64,000 nt of DNA from Pseudoalteromonas xiamenensis (GCF_042431545.1 NZ_JBHLYX010000030.1); one strand, 5' to 3'; positions 35,735 through 44,764 are shown, numbered from the stretch's first letter. Numbers and translations are program-made. The notes: generated from the letters alone by a model not told the origin.

Positions 35735-36985
35735 TTAGAAAACAAAGTCTACGCCCACACTCAGCAACTTTGCGTCGTTGTGGTAACTAAAGTCATACCA
35801 TGGAGAGCGGTCGCCTTGATCTTTGAAATCATCCAATTGCAGTTTCAGTGAAGCATTTGGGTGGAAGTTGTACCGGATACCAACGGTGATCATACGATGT
35901 TCTTCCGCGTCTCCTGTCCCAAAACCATCAAAATCCTTTTTAATCTTACCTGCCGCCTTTGTGTAGCCAATATAAGGCTGCCATGTATCATGGTTATAGA
36001 TTGCTGTGATTAGATAAGTAGGAAATTCAAAGGAATACGCGTCGTCGTATTTTACCAAGTTGTAATCAAAGAGAAGCGTGGCGAAATCGAAATTAAAACT
36101 ACCACTCAACCCTAAGAATTCGAGATCAAACTTCGTCACGTCCCACGAGCCTGAACGAATGGGCGTACCATCTTCGTTTCGCGAACGCTCAATCACTTTA
36201 TCTGGAATGCCGTCACCATCGGTGTCAATTTCGTCGCGGAAGAAAACATCCGCGAACGTTTCATATTGTGTCGTGAAATAGGAAAAACGAAGATCAATCC
36301 AATCATTAGATGCATTTAGATTTACCCCCAAAATATCACTCCACGTGACGTCTGCCGTGCCTGAGATATAAGTACCTTCTGGAGGGAAATAGTACCCACC
36401 GCGATTTCGCCAGTAGTCATGTGAACGAATGTCCTCACGTTCTTCACGCCCTGCGAACATACTAACGGTTGCCGTCCAATCACTCCAATTCATTTGGTGC
36501 GCAACGGTCAGACCGTTAAATTGAGTGATCTCCCACCAGTATAAGTTTGCTGGCGGTCGGATCCATGGATACGCGTAGCCCACTTCCATGTACTCAGAAA
36601 AGTAATACATCGGTAAGTTTCGTCGCCCAGCCATGACATACCAATCGTCATTAATATTGTAAGTGAGGTACAGCCAATCAATATCAGGTTTAAAATCATC
36701 GGCACCCTTGGCTACAAGCTGCCCAGTAAATACCAAACCATCCGTTACATCCATACGGGCCTGCAGCGCTATCATGGTTTCGGGTTTTAATTTAAAGTCC
36801 TCGGTGTAAAAAGCGTAATCGTAAAAGTCGACAGGGAATTCGATTTCGCCACTGGGGTCCTCTTCTCCACTAATAACTTTACCGCCGACAATTGAACCAT
36901 AACCACTAAACTGAATTTCGGCCTTTGCCGCGACAGTGAAAAAGCCAAGTAATAGGCAGAAAAATAAACTCAACTTCGTTTTCAT
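35735..36985 (-). CDS. Outer membrane beta-barrel protein (porin-like)
   Basis: A 416-residue protein with signal peptide (ending AKA-EIQFSG) and a pattern of alternating amphipathic strands ending in an aromatic residue (SVGVDFVF), the outer membrane insertion signal. A DTDGDGIPDKV calcium-binding type insertion sits in one predicted loop. No exact family was recognised; it resembles porins paired with small phosphate-binding-like proteins in marine gammaproteobacteria. The gene begins 12 bases after the PstS-like gene, so the two form an operon. Channel specificity unknown. Confidence 0.8.
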   Translation of the reverse strand: MKTKLSLFFCLLLGFFTVAAKAEIQFSGYGSIVGGKVISGEEDPSGEIEFPVDFYDYAFYTEDFKLKPETMIALQARMDVTDGLVFTGQLVAKGADDFKPDIDWLYLTYNINDDWYVMAGRRNLPMYYFSEYMEVGYAYPWIRPPANLYWWEITQFNGLTVAHQMNWSDWTATVSMFAGREEREDIRSHDYWRNRGGYYFPPEGTYISGTADVTWSDILGVNLNASNDWIDLRFSYFTTQYETFADVFFRDEIDTDGDGIPDKVIERSRNEDGTPIRSGSWDVTKFDLEFLGLSGSFNFDFATLLFDYNLVKYDDAYSFEFPTYLITAIYNHDTWQPYIGYTKAAGKIKKDFDGFGTGDAEEHRMITVGIRYNFHPNASLKLQLDDFKDQGDRSPWYDFSYHNDAKLLSVGVDFVF

Positions 36986-36997
36986 TGGTTGCTTCTC

Positions 36998-37402
36998 CTA
37001 ATACTTCTTGATGACTTTAACCGCATCGCTTACCGCAGATGCGTCAACATAGCCAATTGTGCTCGGATTTGAAGACACCAACTTGACCATTTCGTCTTGT
37101 GTGACTTCTTTTGGTGGCGTTCCTTTACCCGTAAAAACCAATTTAGACCAATACGCTTTTAACTGCGCATCGCTTTTTTCAAGTGCAGTTTGATTGAAGT
37201 ACGTTCTACCATCGCCCCCTTCTTCTAAATTAAGTGGAATGGCCTCAGAGCCGTCAGGAAAGGTTTTTTTCTTGCCAAGATAGAGATTTTTTAAGTCAGA
37301 CTCGCTGAAGGTATTGCTATTGGATGGATGAACTATAATTGCCACTTCTGCAATCGTAGTTGCAGAAAATAAAATTGTAGCGGCAAAGAGTAAGCGTTTC
37401 AT
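36998..37402 (-). CDS. Small PstS-like periplasmic phosphate-binding-domain protein
   Basis: A 134-residue periplasmic protein with signal peptide (ending TIA-EVAII) and a single PBP-like lobe: IVHPSNSNTFSESDLKNLYLGKKKTFPDGS, then FNQTALEKSDAQLKAYWSKL and SNPSTIGYVD. The length is about half of true PstS, so it is a single-lobe relative and may not bind phosphate by closing two lobes. It is co-transcribed with the porin-like gene and has no ABC permease nearby. It may sense or chaperone anions; inference only. Confidence 0.8.
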   Translation of the reverse strand: MKRLLFAATILFSATTIAEVAIIVHPSNSNTFSESDLKNLYLGKKKTFPDGSEAIPLNLEEGGDGRTYFNQTALEKSDAQLKAYWSKLVFTGKGTPPKEVTQDEMVKLVSSNPSTIGYVDASAVSDAVKVIKKY

Positions 37403-37596
37403 GGAATTACTCCTTATGTTGATTACCTTTATTAGCGTAGTTCAATCGAAGGAAAAACCACCAATTTAAAATAAATTTAATAAACTCATCCCAAACCATT
37501 CAAAATCGGAACAAATTATCTCTTTCAAAAGTAGTGACTTAAATGTTTCAAAAAAGAGTAATACAAGCGAAACATGGTATTGAGATAGTACTCGCG

Positions 37597-37625
37597 TTGA
37601 CATACTCCCCATTTGTTTACATAGT
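37597..37625 (+). promoter_or_regulatory. Promoter-like element before the orphan terminator
   Basis: TTGACA (perfect -35), 17 bases, CATAGT (four of six to -10). A transcript starting near 37632 would meet the terminator within about 35 bases. Confidence 0.4.
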
Positions 37626-37702
37626 AACTTAACAATTTGTAGAGCTCTTCTTGAGCTCTTTTTTTTATGTCGTGATCCCACCCCATTTGCTAACATAGCA
37701 CT
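37607..37702 (+). repeat. Imperfect direct repeat pair (CCCCATTTG...ACATAG)
   Basis: CCCCATTTGTTTACATAGTA at 37607-37626 and CCCCATTTGCTAACATAGCA at 37681-37700 differ in three positions; they are spaced 74 bases apart and bracket the terminator hairpin. Confidence 0.6.
37641..37667 (+). terminator. Plus-strand terminator without an obvious upstream gene
   Basis: AGAGCTC-TTCTT-GAGCTCT followed by eight T. The nearest upstream plus-strand gene ends 2.4 kb away, so it terminates an unannotated short transcript or acts as an attenuator. Confidence 0.65.
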
Positions 37703-37745
37703 TTATTTACAACGCCCTTTTTTGTGGTCAAACAGGTGTACACAA

Positions 37746-38006
37746 GTGGATAAACAACCGAACAACCCATTGCATGGTCTTACACTCGAAAAAATTCTGA
37801 CATCCTTGGTCGAACATTATCAATGGTCTGGGTTGTATGAGCGCATCAACCTCAACTGCTTTTACAACGATCCATCCATTAAATCATCACTGAAATTTTT
37901 GCGTAAAACACAATGGGCTCGTGACAAAGTTGAAGCTCTCTACATTGAAACATTCGCTAATAAACCAAGCTCTATTTGGGATAATGTGACGCTTAAAAAA
38001 GGGTGA
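37746..38006 (+). CDS. VF530-family (DUF2132) small DNA-binding-type protein
   Basis: An 86-residue protein with the family core NPLHGLTLEKILTSLVEHYQWSGL, then FYNDPSIKSSLKFLRKTQWARDKVEALYI. The family is named after a Vibrio fischeri protein of known structure with a SAP-like/HeH fold; DNA binding was suggested from the fold. The start is GTG 37746 with AGGTG upstream; a TTG at 37722 would add eight residues. It follows an unusual promoter/terminator/repeat region. Confidence 0.82.
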   Translation: MDKQPNNPLHGLTLEKILTSLVEHYQWSGLYERINLNCFYNDPSIKSSLKFLRKTQWARDKVEALYIETFANKPSSIWDNVTLKKG

Positions 38007-38059
38007 TTAAGCACTCGTAGCACAGGGATAGTATTGCTCAACTTGATTAAAGGGATTTT

Positions 38060-38761
38060 ATGATATTAAGTGAAGCGCAGTGAATCCACTTCTCCGAAAA
38101 AGCGTTTCTAGTCCTTAAAAAGGCGATATCGCCGCAATTACTAACACAATTACAAAGATTTAGCGCCGACTTAATTGAACAGAAAACGCAATCCTTGTTA
38201 TCGCCAGAGGAATTGACTGCTATCGCCCTTGGCAAACAAGGTACACAACATTATCTTACCCGTATCAATAACCTGTTTCAGTTTCAGCCTAAGCTTGGAA
38301 TTTCTTTGGCTCAATCCTCAATACAGGCTGTGATTGAGCAACGGTTCAGCACACCTGTACTATCGGTTTATGAATCCTTAGGGATCAAACACCCACTCGA
38401 TATCCATGGAAGAGACGGAAACGTTACTTCGTCGGACGTCGAAGCGAATGCTGGAGATGTGGTTATTCACAACGTAAATCTCGTCCATCGTTCCCGCCCA
38501 CAAATACAGGATAGCTATCGTCGTACGATTTATTTTGAGTTTAGAAAAGCCTCGCACATTGAAACGTATCCGAATTTCAGTTGGACGTTGGTACAGCACA
38601 GACAACTGTTAAATCACTGTCTCATATCCGAAGAAACCATCTGGCAGCAAGCGTTCACCCATTTTGTCAATAGCACGCTTTACCGTGAACCTGTACGTTT
38701 TGAAGCCGGTGAATATTGTTACGAACCGAACGCGACGTCATGCGCAATTATGTTGAAATAA
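38060..38761 (+). pseudogene. Phytanoyl-CoA dioxygenase (PhyH)-family gene, disrupted
   Basis: ATG 38060 has an excellent AAAGGG site, but codon 8 is TGA (38081-38083). After it, the same frame continues with a PhyH-like N-terminus (FSEKAFLVLKKAISPQLL) to 38761. The C-terminal part retains the distal iron His and 2-oxoglutarate Arg region (GDVVIHNVNLVHRSRPQ ... RRTIYFEFR). The middle that should carry the first iron ligands (HxD) is missing: VYESLGIKH joins directly to PLDIHGRDGN, suggesting an internal deletion of about 50-60 residues. Stop and deletion together mark a pseudogene, unless a downstream non-ATG start yields a short protein lacking catalysis. Confidence 0.75.
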
Positions 38762-38881
38762 ACAAACTGAGGCGAGCTTCGGTCGGCGCGACGCTGGCTC
38801 ATAGTGGTTTACAATTGAAAATAGAACCGTCGATTTTAGTCAGTCATAACTGATCATAGACACGGACTCAATGTATGTGCC

Positions 38882-39919
38882 TTATCTATGGGCAAACTGT
38901 ACAAGTACGAGTCCTCCACACAGTAAAACGCCATATAACAAGGCGGCAAGTAAAAAAGGTTTTTTACCGACTTGGCAAACAGCGCGAAGGTTGGTTCTCA
39001 GCCCCAAAGCCACCATCGCCATCGTCAGCAATATTTGATCAACCATTAACAACCACGAACGAAGCAAATCGGACAAAAAATCCAGAGAATTGACCGCGCA
39101 TACCGCAATGAACACAAAAGCAAACCAAGGAATGACCACTTTTTTCGTTTCATCCCCAGTGCTACGTCCTACGATACTTGAAAGCACCATTAGTACGGGC
39201 GCCAGCAACATAACACGTACCATTTTTTCGACTACCGCCATATCTGCAACATGTTCGTTAATTGAAGAACCAATAGCCACCACCTGTGCAACTTCGTGTA
39301 CGGTTGCACCGACAAATAGTGAGAATTGAGCGTCCGTTAACGGCAGTGCATGATAGATTGCGGGGTAAGCAAACAAACTAAGTGTTCCAAATGTTACCAC
39401 CGTCGCTATTGCTACCGACACTTTATGTGGCGCACCTTTAACGACGGGTTCCGTTGCCAAAATAGCAGCTGCACCGCAAATGGCACTGCCCGCACCTATC
39501 AACAACGACGTTTGCACATCGAGTCCCAGCGCTTTTCGCCCAATGAGCATCGCGAGACAAAGAATACTGACGACCACCACAACATCGATGACCACGCCAA
39601 CGACCCCGACATCCGCAATATCCGAAAACGTAAGGCGCAATCCAAAGAGCACCACGCCCAAACGCAGTAGCGGACCTTTGGCAAAATCCACACCGTCCAA
39701 AACAGGGGGGGATAGTGTGTGAAGGAGTGTATTACCAATCATTGCACCAAGCCCAATACCTAACGTAAGAGAACCAAGTCCCAACGACGTAAAGGGTTTA
39801 GTGCTCCCCAGCCACTGTGAGATAAGTGCCAACACCAACACGATCACGACTCCTTTAAGCTTGTACAGGGCCAATTCATTACGGGTGGGTTGAGCTAGTT
39901 TGTCGAGGAGCGTGGGCAT
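38882..39919 (-). CDS. yeiH: YeiH/UPF0324-family membrane protein (putative sulfate/sulfonate exporter)
   Basis: A 345-residue inner membrane protein (E. coli YeiH 349) with about ten hydrophobic segments and the family motifs LTLGIGLGAMIGN, LRLGVVLFGLRLTFSDI, GAGSAICGAAAILATEPVVK, VGATVHEVAQVVAIG and VALGLRTNLR. Function in the family is not established; sulfonate or sulfate export is annotated by homology. ATG 39919 is used; an in-frame TTG ten codons upstream is less likely. It is divergent from a LysR gene, as yeiH and yeiE are neighbours in E. coli. Confidence 0.88.
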   Translation of the reverse strand: MPTLLDKLAQPTRNELALYKLKGVVIVLVLALISQWLGSTKPFTSLGLGSLTLGIGLGAMIGNTLLHTLSPPVLDGVDFAKGPLLRLGVVLFGLRLTFSDIADVGVVGVVIDVVVVVSILCLAMLIGRKALGLDVQTSLLIGAGSAICGAAAILATEPVVKGAPHKVSVAIATVVTFGTLSLFAYPAIYHALPLTDAQFSLFVGATVHEVAQVVAIGSSINEHVADMAVVEKMVRVMLLAPVLMVLSSIVGRSTGDETKKVVIPWFAFVFIAVCAVNSLDFLSDLLRSWLLMVDQILLTMAMVALGLRTNLRAVCQVGKKPFLLAALLYGVLLCGGLVLVQFAHR

Positions 39920-40014
39920 GGGAAACTCAGCGGTAATTAAAACTTGCAATCACTTTAAAAAAAGACGCAACATAACTCCAATACATTAATTTCATCATTC
40001 CATTACTATTAGTT

Positions 40015-40872
40015 ATGCAATTAAACCTACATCTACTGCGCCTGTATTTTGAGGTAGTTCAAAACAATAGTTTCACTAAAGCTGCCACCCTATTGTGCAT
40101 AAGCCAGCCTGCTGTTTCAAAAGCGGTCAAAGAACTGGAACATTTGCTCGGGACAACGCTCATTGACCGAACGAATCGAAGTGGCACTATCGTGCTAACC
40201 GAAAGTGGAGAATTACTTTATCAACATGCTAGGGGCATATTCGCGATTGAGAAGTCCGCACTGAAAGACATGGATGCCCTCAAGCAATTAGGTAAAGGGA
40301 CGCTAACACTCGGGGCAAGCACTACCGTTGCTGGGTATTGGTTGATCCCCTATCTCGCCAAATTTAAACAACAATATCCAAATATCCACATCAATATGGT
40401 GGTGCATAATACACATGACATTGAAGAGGCTATGCTAGATGGCCAATTCGATTTGGCGCTGGTTGAAGGAAAACCGGAGCGTGACACGCTGACAGTCACA
40501 ACGTGGCAGGAAGAGAGCATGGGACTGTGGATTAAAAGCAACACGACGTTTTCTCCCACACAATGTACGTGGTTACTTCGCGAACAGGGTTCGGGTACGC
40601 GCGACGTCACAGAACAGTTTATTCAATCTCAGCAATGGCAAATTCAGTCTACCATTGAGCTTGGCAGTAATGAGGCTATTGCTCAAGCGGTTTCATTTGG
40701 TTTGGGGGCGGCGTATTTACCTAATGTTGTTTGTAAAGAACTTGCAGAACTCGGTCGTATTCAACCAGTCACGACATTGAATGCAAGCACGCGTTCGTTA
40801 TACCTACTAGAGCTTCCTCTCCGCCCACTATCGGCTGCCGCAACCGCATTCAAAATGATCTTATTTAGTTAA
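40015..40872 (+). CDS. LysR-family regulator (YeiE/CysB-like group)
   Basis: A 285-residue regulator with helix-turn-helix (residues ~5-60: FTKAATLLCISQPAVSKAVKELEHLLG) and effector domain (~90-280: GTLTLGASTTVAGYWLIPYL, a form shared with YeiE and CbbR-like regulators). Divergence from yeiH makes it the likely regulator of that gene. Effector unknown. ATG 40015. A strong palindromic terminator follows. Confidence 0.87.
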   Translation: MQLNLHLLRLYFEVVQNNSFTKAATLLCISQPAVSKAVKELEHLLGTTLIDRTNRSGTIVLTESGELLYQHARGIFAIEKSALKDMDALKQLGKGTLTLGASTTVAGYWLIPYLAKFKQQYPNIHINMVVHNTHDIEEAMLDGQFDLALVEGKPERDTLTVTTWQEESMGLWIKSNTTFSPTQCTWLLREQGSGTRDVTEQFIQSQQWQIQSTIELGSNEAIAQAVSFGLGAAYLPNVVCKELAELGRIQPVTTLNASTRSLYLLELPLRPLSAAATAFKMILFS

Positions 40873-40929
40873 ACTGGAGCGAATGGCGCTGCCATCAGCA
40901 TCTAACGTACTTTTTGACTAAATTCACTT

Positions 40930-40967
40930 TACTTCGCCCTTCAGCATGTAAGCTGAAGGGCGAAGTA
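40930..40967. terminator. Long hairpin between convergent LysR and HI0933-type genes
   Basis: TACTTCGCCCTTCAGC / GCTGAAGGGCGAAGTA is a perfect 16-base stem with a 6-base loop (ATGTAA). T-runs are short, so the stem itself is the main evidence. Confidence 0.7.
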
Positions 40968-41006
40968 ATAAAACAACAAGAGCGGATGTTATCGCGATTT
41001 TGTTCG

Positions 41007-42188
41007 TTAACAATACTGCCCGCAGCACCAACCACTGCTCCATGCATATTGGAAATTATACCCACCTAACCAACCAGTTACGTCGGTGACTTCACCAATA
41101 AAATAGAGTCCTGAGGCTTTTTTTGCTTCAAAGGTTTTGCTCGAAAGCTCATCGACATCGACGCCACCAAGCGTCACTTCTGCAGTGCGATAGCCTTCTG
41201 TACCATTTGGTTTAATTTGCCACTGATGAATTGTTTGGGCAATTTGCGCCAACTCAGCATGATTGAGTTGATTTAGCGCTTTGTCGGGGATTTCCTGTTG
41301 CTCTGTCAGAATTTCCACGAATCGCTTTGGTAGTAACGTCGCAAGTGCATTTTTGAGTGATTTTTGCGGGCTTTGCTCTCGCCATGTCGCTATCAACGCT
41401 TCAATGGAATTATCGGGCAGTAGATTGATGGTGACCGCCTGTCCCGCTTGCCAAAAACTGGAAATTTGCAAAATGGCCGGACCCGATAAGCCTCTGTGCG
41501 TGAATAAAATATTTTCACGGAAAGACACGCCCGACTCACTGCTGACGAGACTGTCGATACTCACCCCTGACAATCCTTCAAACCGTTGTTTATCATGGTC
41601 ATGAAGTGTGAGAGGGACCAAAGCAGCTGTTGTGGGGTGTACTTTTAAACCAAACTGTTGGGCTATTTGATAGCCAATGGGTGTTGCCCCAAGCTTTGGC
41701 ATCGTTAGACCACCAGCCGCAACCACAAGAGAAGCACAACTGATTTCCCCTTCAGACGTTTTAAGCGTGTAACCTTCGTCAGTTTTACTCACTGACAGCA
41801 CTTCTCGTCTCAAAAGCAATTCAACGCCCGCCCACTCACATTCAGTCAGCAAAATATCCACGATGTCTTGCGCGCTGTTGTCACAAAACAATTGACCCAA
41901 CGTTTTATGGTGGTAGGCAAGTCCATGTCGGTCAACCAATTCAATAAAATCATGCTGGGTATAACGACTTAGGCAACTTTTAACGAAGTGGGGATTTTGG
42001 CACAAGTAGTTAGCAGGACTAGCGTTTTCGTTAGTGAAATTACAACGACCACCACCACTGATGAGTATTTTACGCCCTGCTTTCTTCCCCATATCCACTA
42101 CCGCTACACGTCTTCCACGATAGCCAGCTTGTGCTGCACACATTAATCCTGCGGCGCCTGCGCCAAGAACCACAACATCAAAATTCAA
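41007..42188 (-). CDS. HI0933/YhiN-family FAD-dependent oxidoreductase
   Basis: A 393-residue flavoprotein with the FAD-binding loop VVLGAGAAGLMCAAQAG near the N-terminus, the family signature GRKILISGGGRCNFTN, the RGLSGPAILQISSFW segment, and the closing VTDVTGWLGGYNFQYAWSSG. The family's biochemical role is unclear. The start appears to be TTG 42188: an in-frame stop lies four codons upstream, no ATG fits, an AGG site precedes it at 8 bases, and the FAD loop would be lost with a later start. Single gene. Confidence 0.85.
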   Translation of the reverse strand: MNFDVVVLGAGAAGLMCAAQAGYRGRRVAVVDMGKKAGRKILISGGGRCNFTNENASPANYLCQNPHFVKSCLSRYTQHDFIELVDRHGLAYHHKTLGQLFCDNSAQDIVDILLTECEWAGVELLLRREVLSVSKTDEGYTLKTSEGEISCASLVVAAGGLTMPKLGATPIGYQIAQQFGLKVHPTTAALVPLTLHDHDKQRFEGLSGVSIDSLVSSESGVSFRENILFTHRGLSGPAILQISSFWQAGQAVTINLLPDNSIEALIATWREQSPQKSLKNALATLLPKRFVEILTEQQEIPDKALNQLNHAELAQIAQTIHQWQIKPNGTEGYRTAEVTLGGVDVDELSSKTFEAKKASGLYFIGEVTDVTGWLGGYNFQYAWSSGWCCGQYC

Positions 42189-42553
42189 TTTATTGACCTA
42201 CATCTAGTTACTTTTAATACCAGCGTAGTATAACAGAGTCTAAAGTATTTCTTTATCGACTGTTTTGTTTACATCCATTCACAAACTGAGCAAAACATAA
42301 CCTATCGAATTTTATATTCCAACATAGATTAATTTAACATTATTTTAATAATTATAAGATAAGCTAACCCGCCCTTTTTCATTAAACCCAAAAAAACCTG
42401 AAAATTTAGACATTTAGAAGTCTTCTTATACTCATTTATATATGACTAATAACTAATCTTTCCTTGGTTAAATTTAACACTGAATTTACTTTGTTTACCT
42501 TCTTGCAGGGTTTGACCCTGATAGAAGTACAAAACAACAATCTAGGGAAAATT
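42189..42553. other. AT-rich promoter region of the S8 protease gene
   Basis: 365 bases, strongly AT-rich. It contains the leader hairpin at 42499-42527 and the ribosome site AGGG before ATG 42554. No coding frame or RNA gene was recognised. Confidence 0.55.
42499..42527 (+). promoter_or_regulatory. Stem-loop in the protease mRNA leader
   Basis: CTTCT-TG-CAGGGT-TTG-ACCCTG-AT-AGAAG folds into two stacked helices separated by a small internal loop, ending 26 bases before the start codon. It may stabilise the mRNA or regulate translation; it has no T-run. Confidence 0.5.
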
Positions 42554-44635
42554 ATGATAACAGCAAAACAACTTAAGCTTGGCGCACTCAGCCTTGCTAT
42601 TGCAGCAACATTCCAAGCGCCAGCGATTGCGGCAACAATGACAGTGAACGACATTGCAGCAAAAGTGGCCGCTCAACCAACTCGCGGTACTCAATTCATC
42701 ATTAAGTACAAATCAGCAAAAGCGGGTGATTTCTCAACGCAAAATGCGGCTGACATGAATGCACGTGCAAAGCAATTCATCGACGGTTTTGCAAGCTCAA
42801 AAGCACACGCTAAAGCGAAATATGTGCGTTCAATGGCGTTACAAAATCACCACGTGGTACAAGCGGGTAAAAAATTAAGTCCAGAAGAAGCACAAGCATT
42901 TATGGATGAAATGGTTGCTACAGGTAACGTTGAGTACATTGAAATTGACCAAATGCTTAAGCCTTTCGCTACGCCAAACGATCCACGTTACAGCGACCAA
43001 TGGCATTACCATGAAGCAACGGGTGGTTTGAATCTGCCTTCTGCATGGGATAAATCAACTGGTGCGGGCGTCGTTGTTGCGGTTCTCGATACAGGTTACC
43101 GTCCTCATGCGGACTTAAACGCAAACATTCTGCCGGGTTACGACATGATCTCGGACACCTTCGTTGCAAACGATGGCGGCGGCCGTGATAGCGATGCAAA
43201 AGATCCGGGCGATGCTATCGCTAAAAACGAATGTGGTGATGTTCACGATGCACAAGATTCAAGCTGGCACGGAACACACGTAGCAGGCACTATTGCAGCC
43301 GTTACAAACAACAACGAAGGTGTTGCGGGTGTTGCTTATGACGCGAAAGTAGTCCCAGTACGTGTACTTGGTAAATGTGGTGGTTTAACGTCAGATATCG
43401 CGGACGGTATTGTTTGGGCTTCAGGTGGTTCAGTGTCCGGCGTACCTGCTAACGCAAACCCAGCAAGCGTAATCAACATGAGTCTTGGTGGTAGCGGTGC
43501 ATGTAGTTCTGCAACTCAATCTGCAATTAACACAGCACGTGCAAACGGTACTGTTATTGTTATTGCTGCGGGTAACGACAACGACAACGCGAACAATTAC
43601 AACCCAGGTAACTGTAGTGGCGTTGTGAACGTTGCGTCAGTTGGCCGCAACGGTGGTCGTGCGTACTATTCGAACTACGGCACATCTATTGACGTAGCAG
43701 CTCCAGGTGGCGCACAAAGCTTTGCAAATGATCCACAAGGTATCCTATCTACACACAATGGCGGTTCATCAAGCCCGTCAACGGATACATACCATTACAT
43801 GCAAGGTACTTCTATGGCGGCACCGCACGTTGCGGGTGTAGCTGCGCTTATCAAACAAGCTAAACCATCTGCAACGCCAGATGAAATTGAAAGCATCTTG
43901 AAAACAACAACGCGCTCTTTCCCAGCAACATGCAACAACTGTGGTACGGGTATTGTTGATGCAAATGCTGCGGTACTTAAAGCCATTGGTGGCCCAATCA
44001 CGAATGAACTGCAAGATGGCGTGGCGGCGACTAACCTATCTGGTTCTAAAGGCAGCCAAACTAAATATACTTACAACGTAGTTTCTGGTGCGTCACAAGT
44101 AACGTTTACGATGAGCGGTGGCACAGGTGATGCGGATATGTACGTGCGTGCAGGTACTGAGCCTACTACGTCAGTCTTTGACTGCCGTCCATACGAAACA
44201 GGCAACAACGAAGTATGTACAATCAATAACCCAACATCTGGTACTTACCATGTTATGTTGAACGGTTATGCGGCATACAATGGTGTAAGTTTACTTGCTC
44301 AAACAACAGGTAGCACAACAACGACACCAACAGGTAGCGAAAGCACAGTAACTGACATTTCTGCTTCATCTGGTACATGGAAATACTACACAGTAGATGT
44401 TCCTGCGGGCATGAGTTCACTGACGGTAACGACTTCTGGTGGTTCTGGTGACGCGGATATGTACGTAAAATTTGGCGCACAACCAACAACCTCTAGCTTC
44501 GATTGTCGTCCATATGAAAACGGCAATGCTGAAACCTGTAATATCACAAGCCCAAGCGCTGGTACTTATTACATTGGTTTAAATGCTTATAAGACTTTCT
44601 CTGGTGTAACACTTAACGTGAAATATGTCCCTTAA
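42554..44635 (+). CDS. Secreted S8 (subtilisin-like) serine protease with two PPC domains
   Basis: A 693-residue extracellular protease. Signal peptide (ending AIA-ATM, ~residue 25), an I9-like inhibitory propeptide (~30-130), the catalytic domain with Asp179 (AVLDTGYRPHADL), His239 (WHGTHVAGTIAA) and Ser420 (GTSMAAPHVAG), then two repeated C-terminal prepeptidase domains sharing SGDADMYV / GDADMYVRAG and FDCRPYE. The domains are usually removed after secretion. The start is ATG 42554 with AGGG upstream; a longer in-frame TTG would place a non-signal extension first. Probable degradative exoenzyme feeding peptide uptake. Codon use is biased as in highly expressed genes. Confidence 0.95.
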   Translation: MITAKQLKLGALSLAIAATFQAPAIAATMTVNDIAAKVAAQPTRGTQFIIKYKSAKAGDFSTQNAADMNARAKQFIDGFASSKAHAKAKYVRSMALQNHHVVQAGKKLSPEEAQAFMDEMVATGNVEYIEIDQMLKPFATPNDPRYSDQWHYHEATGGLNLPSAWDKSTGAGVVVAVLDTGYRPHADLNANILPGYDMISDTFVANDGGGRDSDAKDPGDAIAKNECGDVHDAQDSSWHGTHVAGTIAAVTNNNEGVAGVAYDAKVVPVRVLGKCGGLTSDIADGIVWASGGSVSGVPANANPASVINMSLGGSGACSSATQSAINTARANGTVIVIAAGNDNDNANNYNPGNCSGVVNVASVGRNGGRAYYSNYGTSIDVAAPGGAQSFANDPQGILSTHNGGSSSPSTDTYHYMQGTSMAAPHVAGVAALIKQAKPSATPDEIESILKTTTRSFPATCNNCGTGIVDANAAVLKAIGGPITNELQDGVAATNLSGSKGSQTKYTYNVVSGASQVTFTMSGGTGDADMYVRAGTEPTTSVFDCRPYETGNNEVCTINNPTSGTYHVMLNGYAAYNGVSLLAQTTGSTTTTPTGSESTVTDISASSGTWKYYTVDVPAGMSSLTVTTSGGSGDADMYVKFGAQPTTSSFDCRPYENGNAETCNITSPSAGTYYIGLNAYKTFSGVTLNVKYVP

Positions 44636-44737
44636 GTGACGTTCAATCTATTTGACTAAACTCACGGTTTGACGGTGCCAAGCATTCACAAACAGAGTCT
44701 TAGTTAGCGTAGATGAACACTACACCCCCAGTGAAAC

Positions 44738-44764
44738 AAAGGTCAGCATGTGCTGACCTTTTTT
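44738..44764 (+). terminator. Rho-independent terminator of the S8 protease gene
   Basis: AAAGGTCAGCA-TG-TGCTGACCTTT followed by TTTT. Also faces the convergent chemoreceptor gene. Confidence 0.85.

Larger units (their letters stand above)
37403..37745. other. Non-coding region with a terminator and imperfect direct repeats before the VF530 gene
   Basis: 343 bases. It contains the promoter of the PstS-like gene (minus), a promoter-like pair TTGACA-N17-CATAGT (37597-37625, plus), a plus-strand terminator (37641-37667), and two imperfect direct repeats of about 20 bases (37607-37628 and 37681-37702). A minus-strand frame at 37466-37696 lacks a credible start site and composition. Confidence 0.55.

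Noticed and set aside
37466..37696. Minus-strand frame of 76 codons before the PstS-like gene
   Set aside because: No convincing start or ribosome site, crosses the plus-strand terminator and repeats; translation is not protein-like.
38081..38083. TGA in the PhyH-like gene as selenocysteine
   Set aside because: Position is in a variable N-terminal region, not an active site; no SECIS-like hairpin directly after it was seen, and the gene also has an internal deletion.
39350..39670. Plus-strand frames opposite yeiH, Thr/Ser- and Arg/His-rich
   Set aside because: Composition typical of reverse-strand reading of a hydrophobic membrane protein gene.
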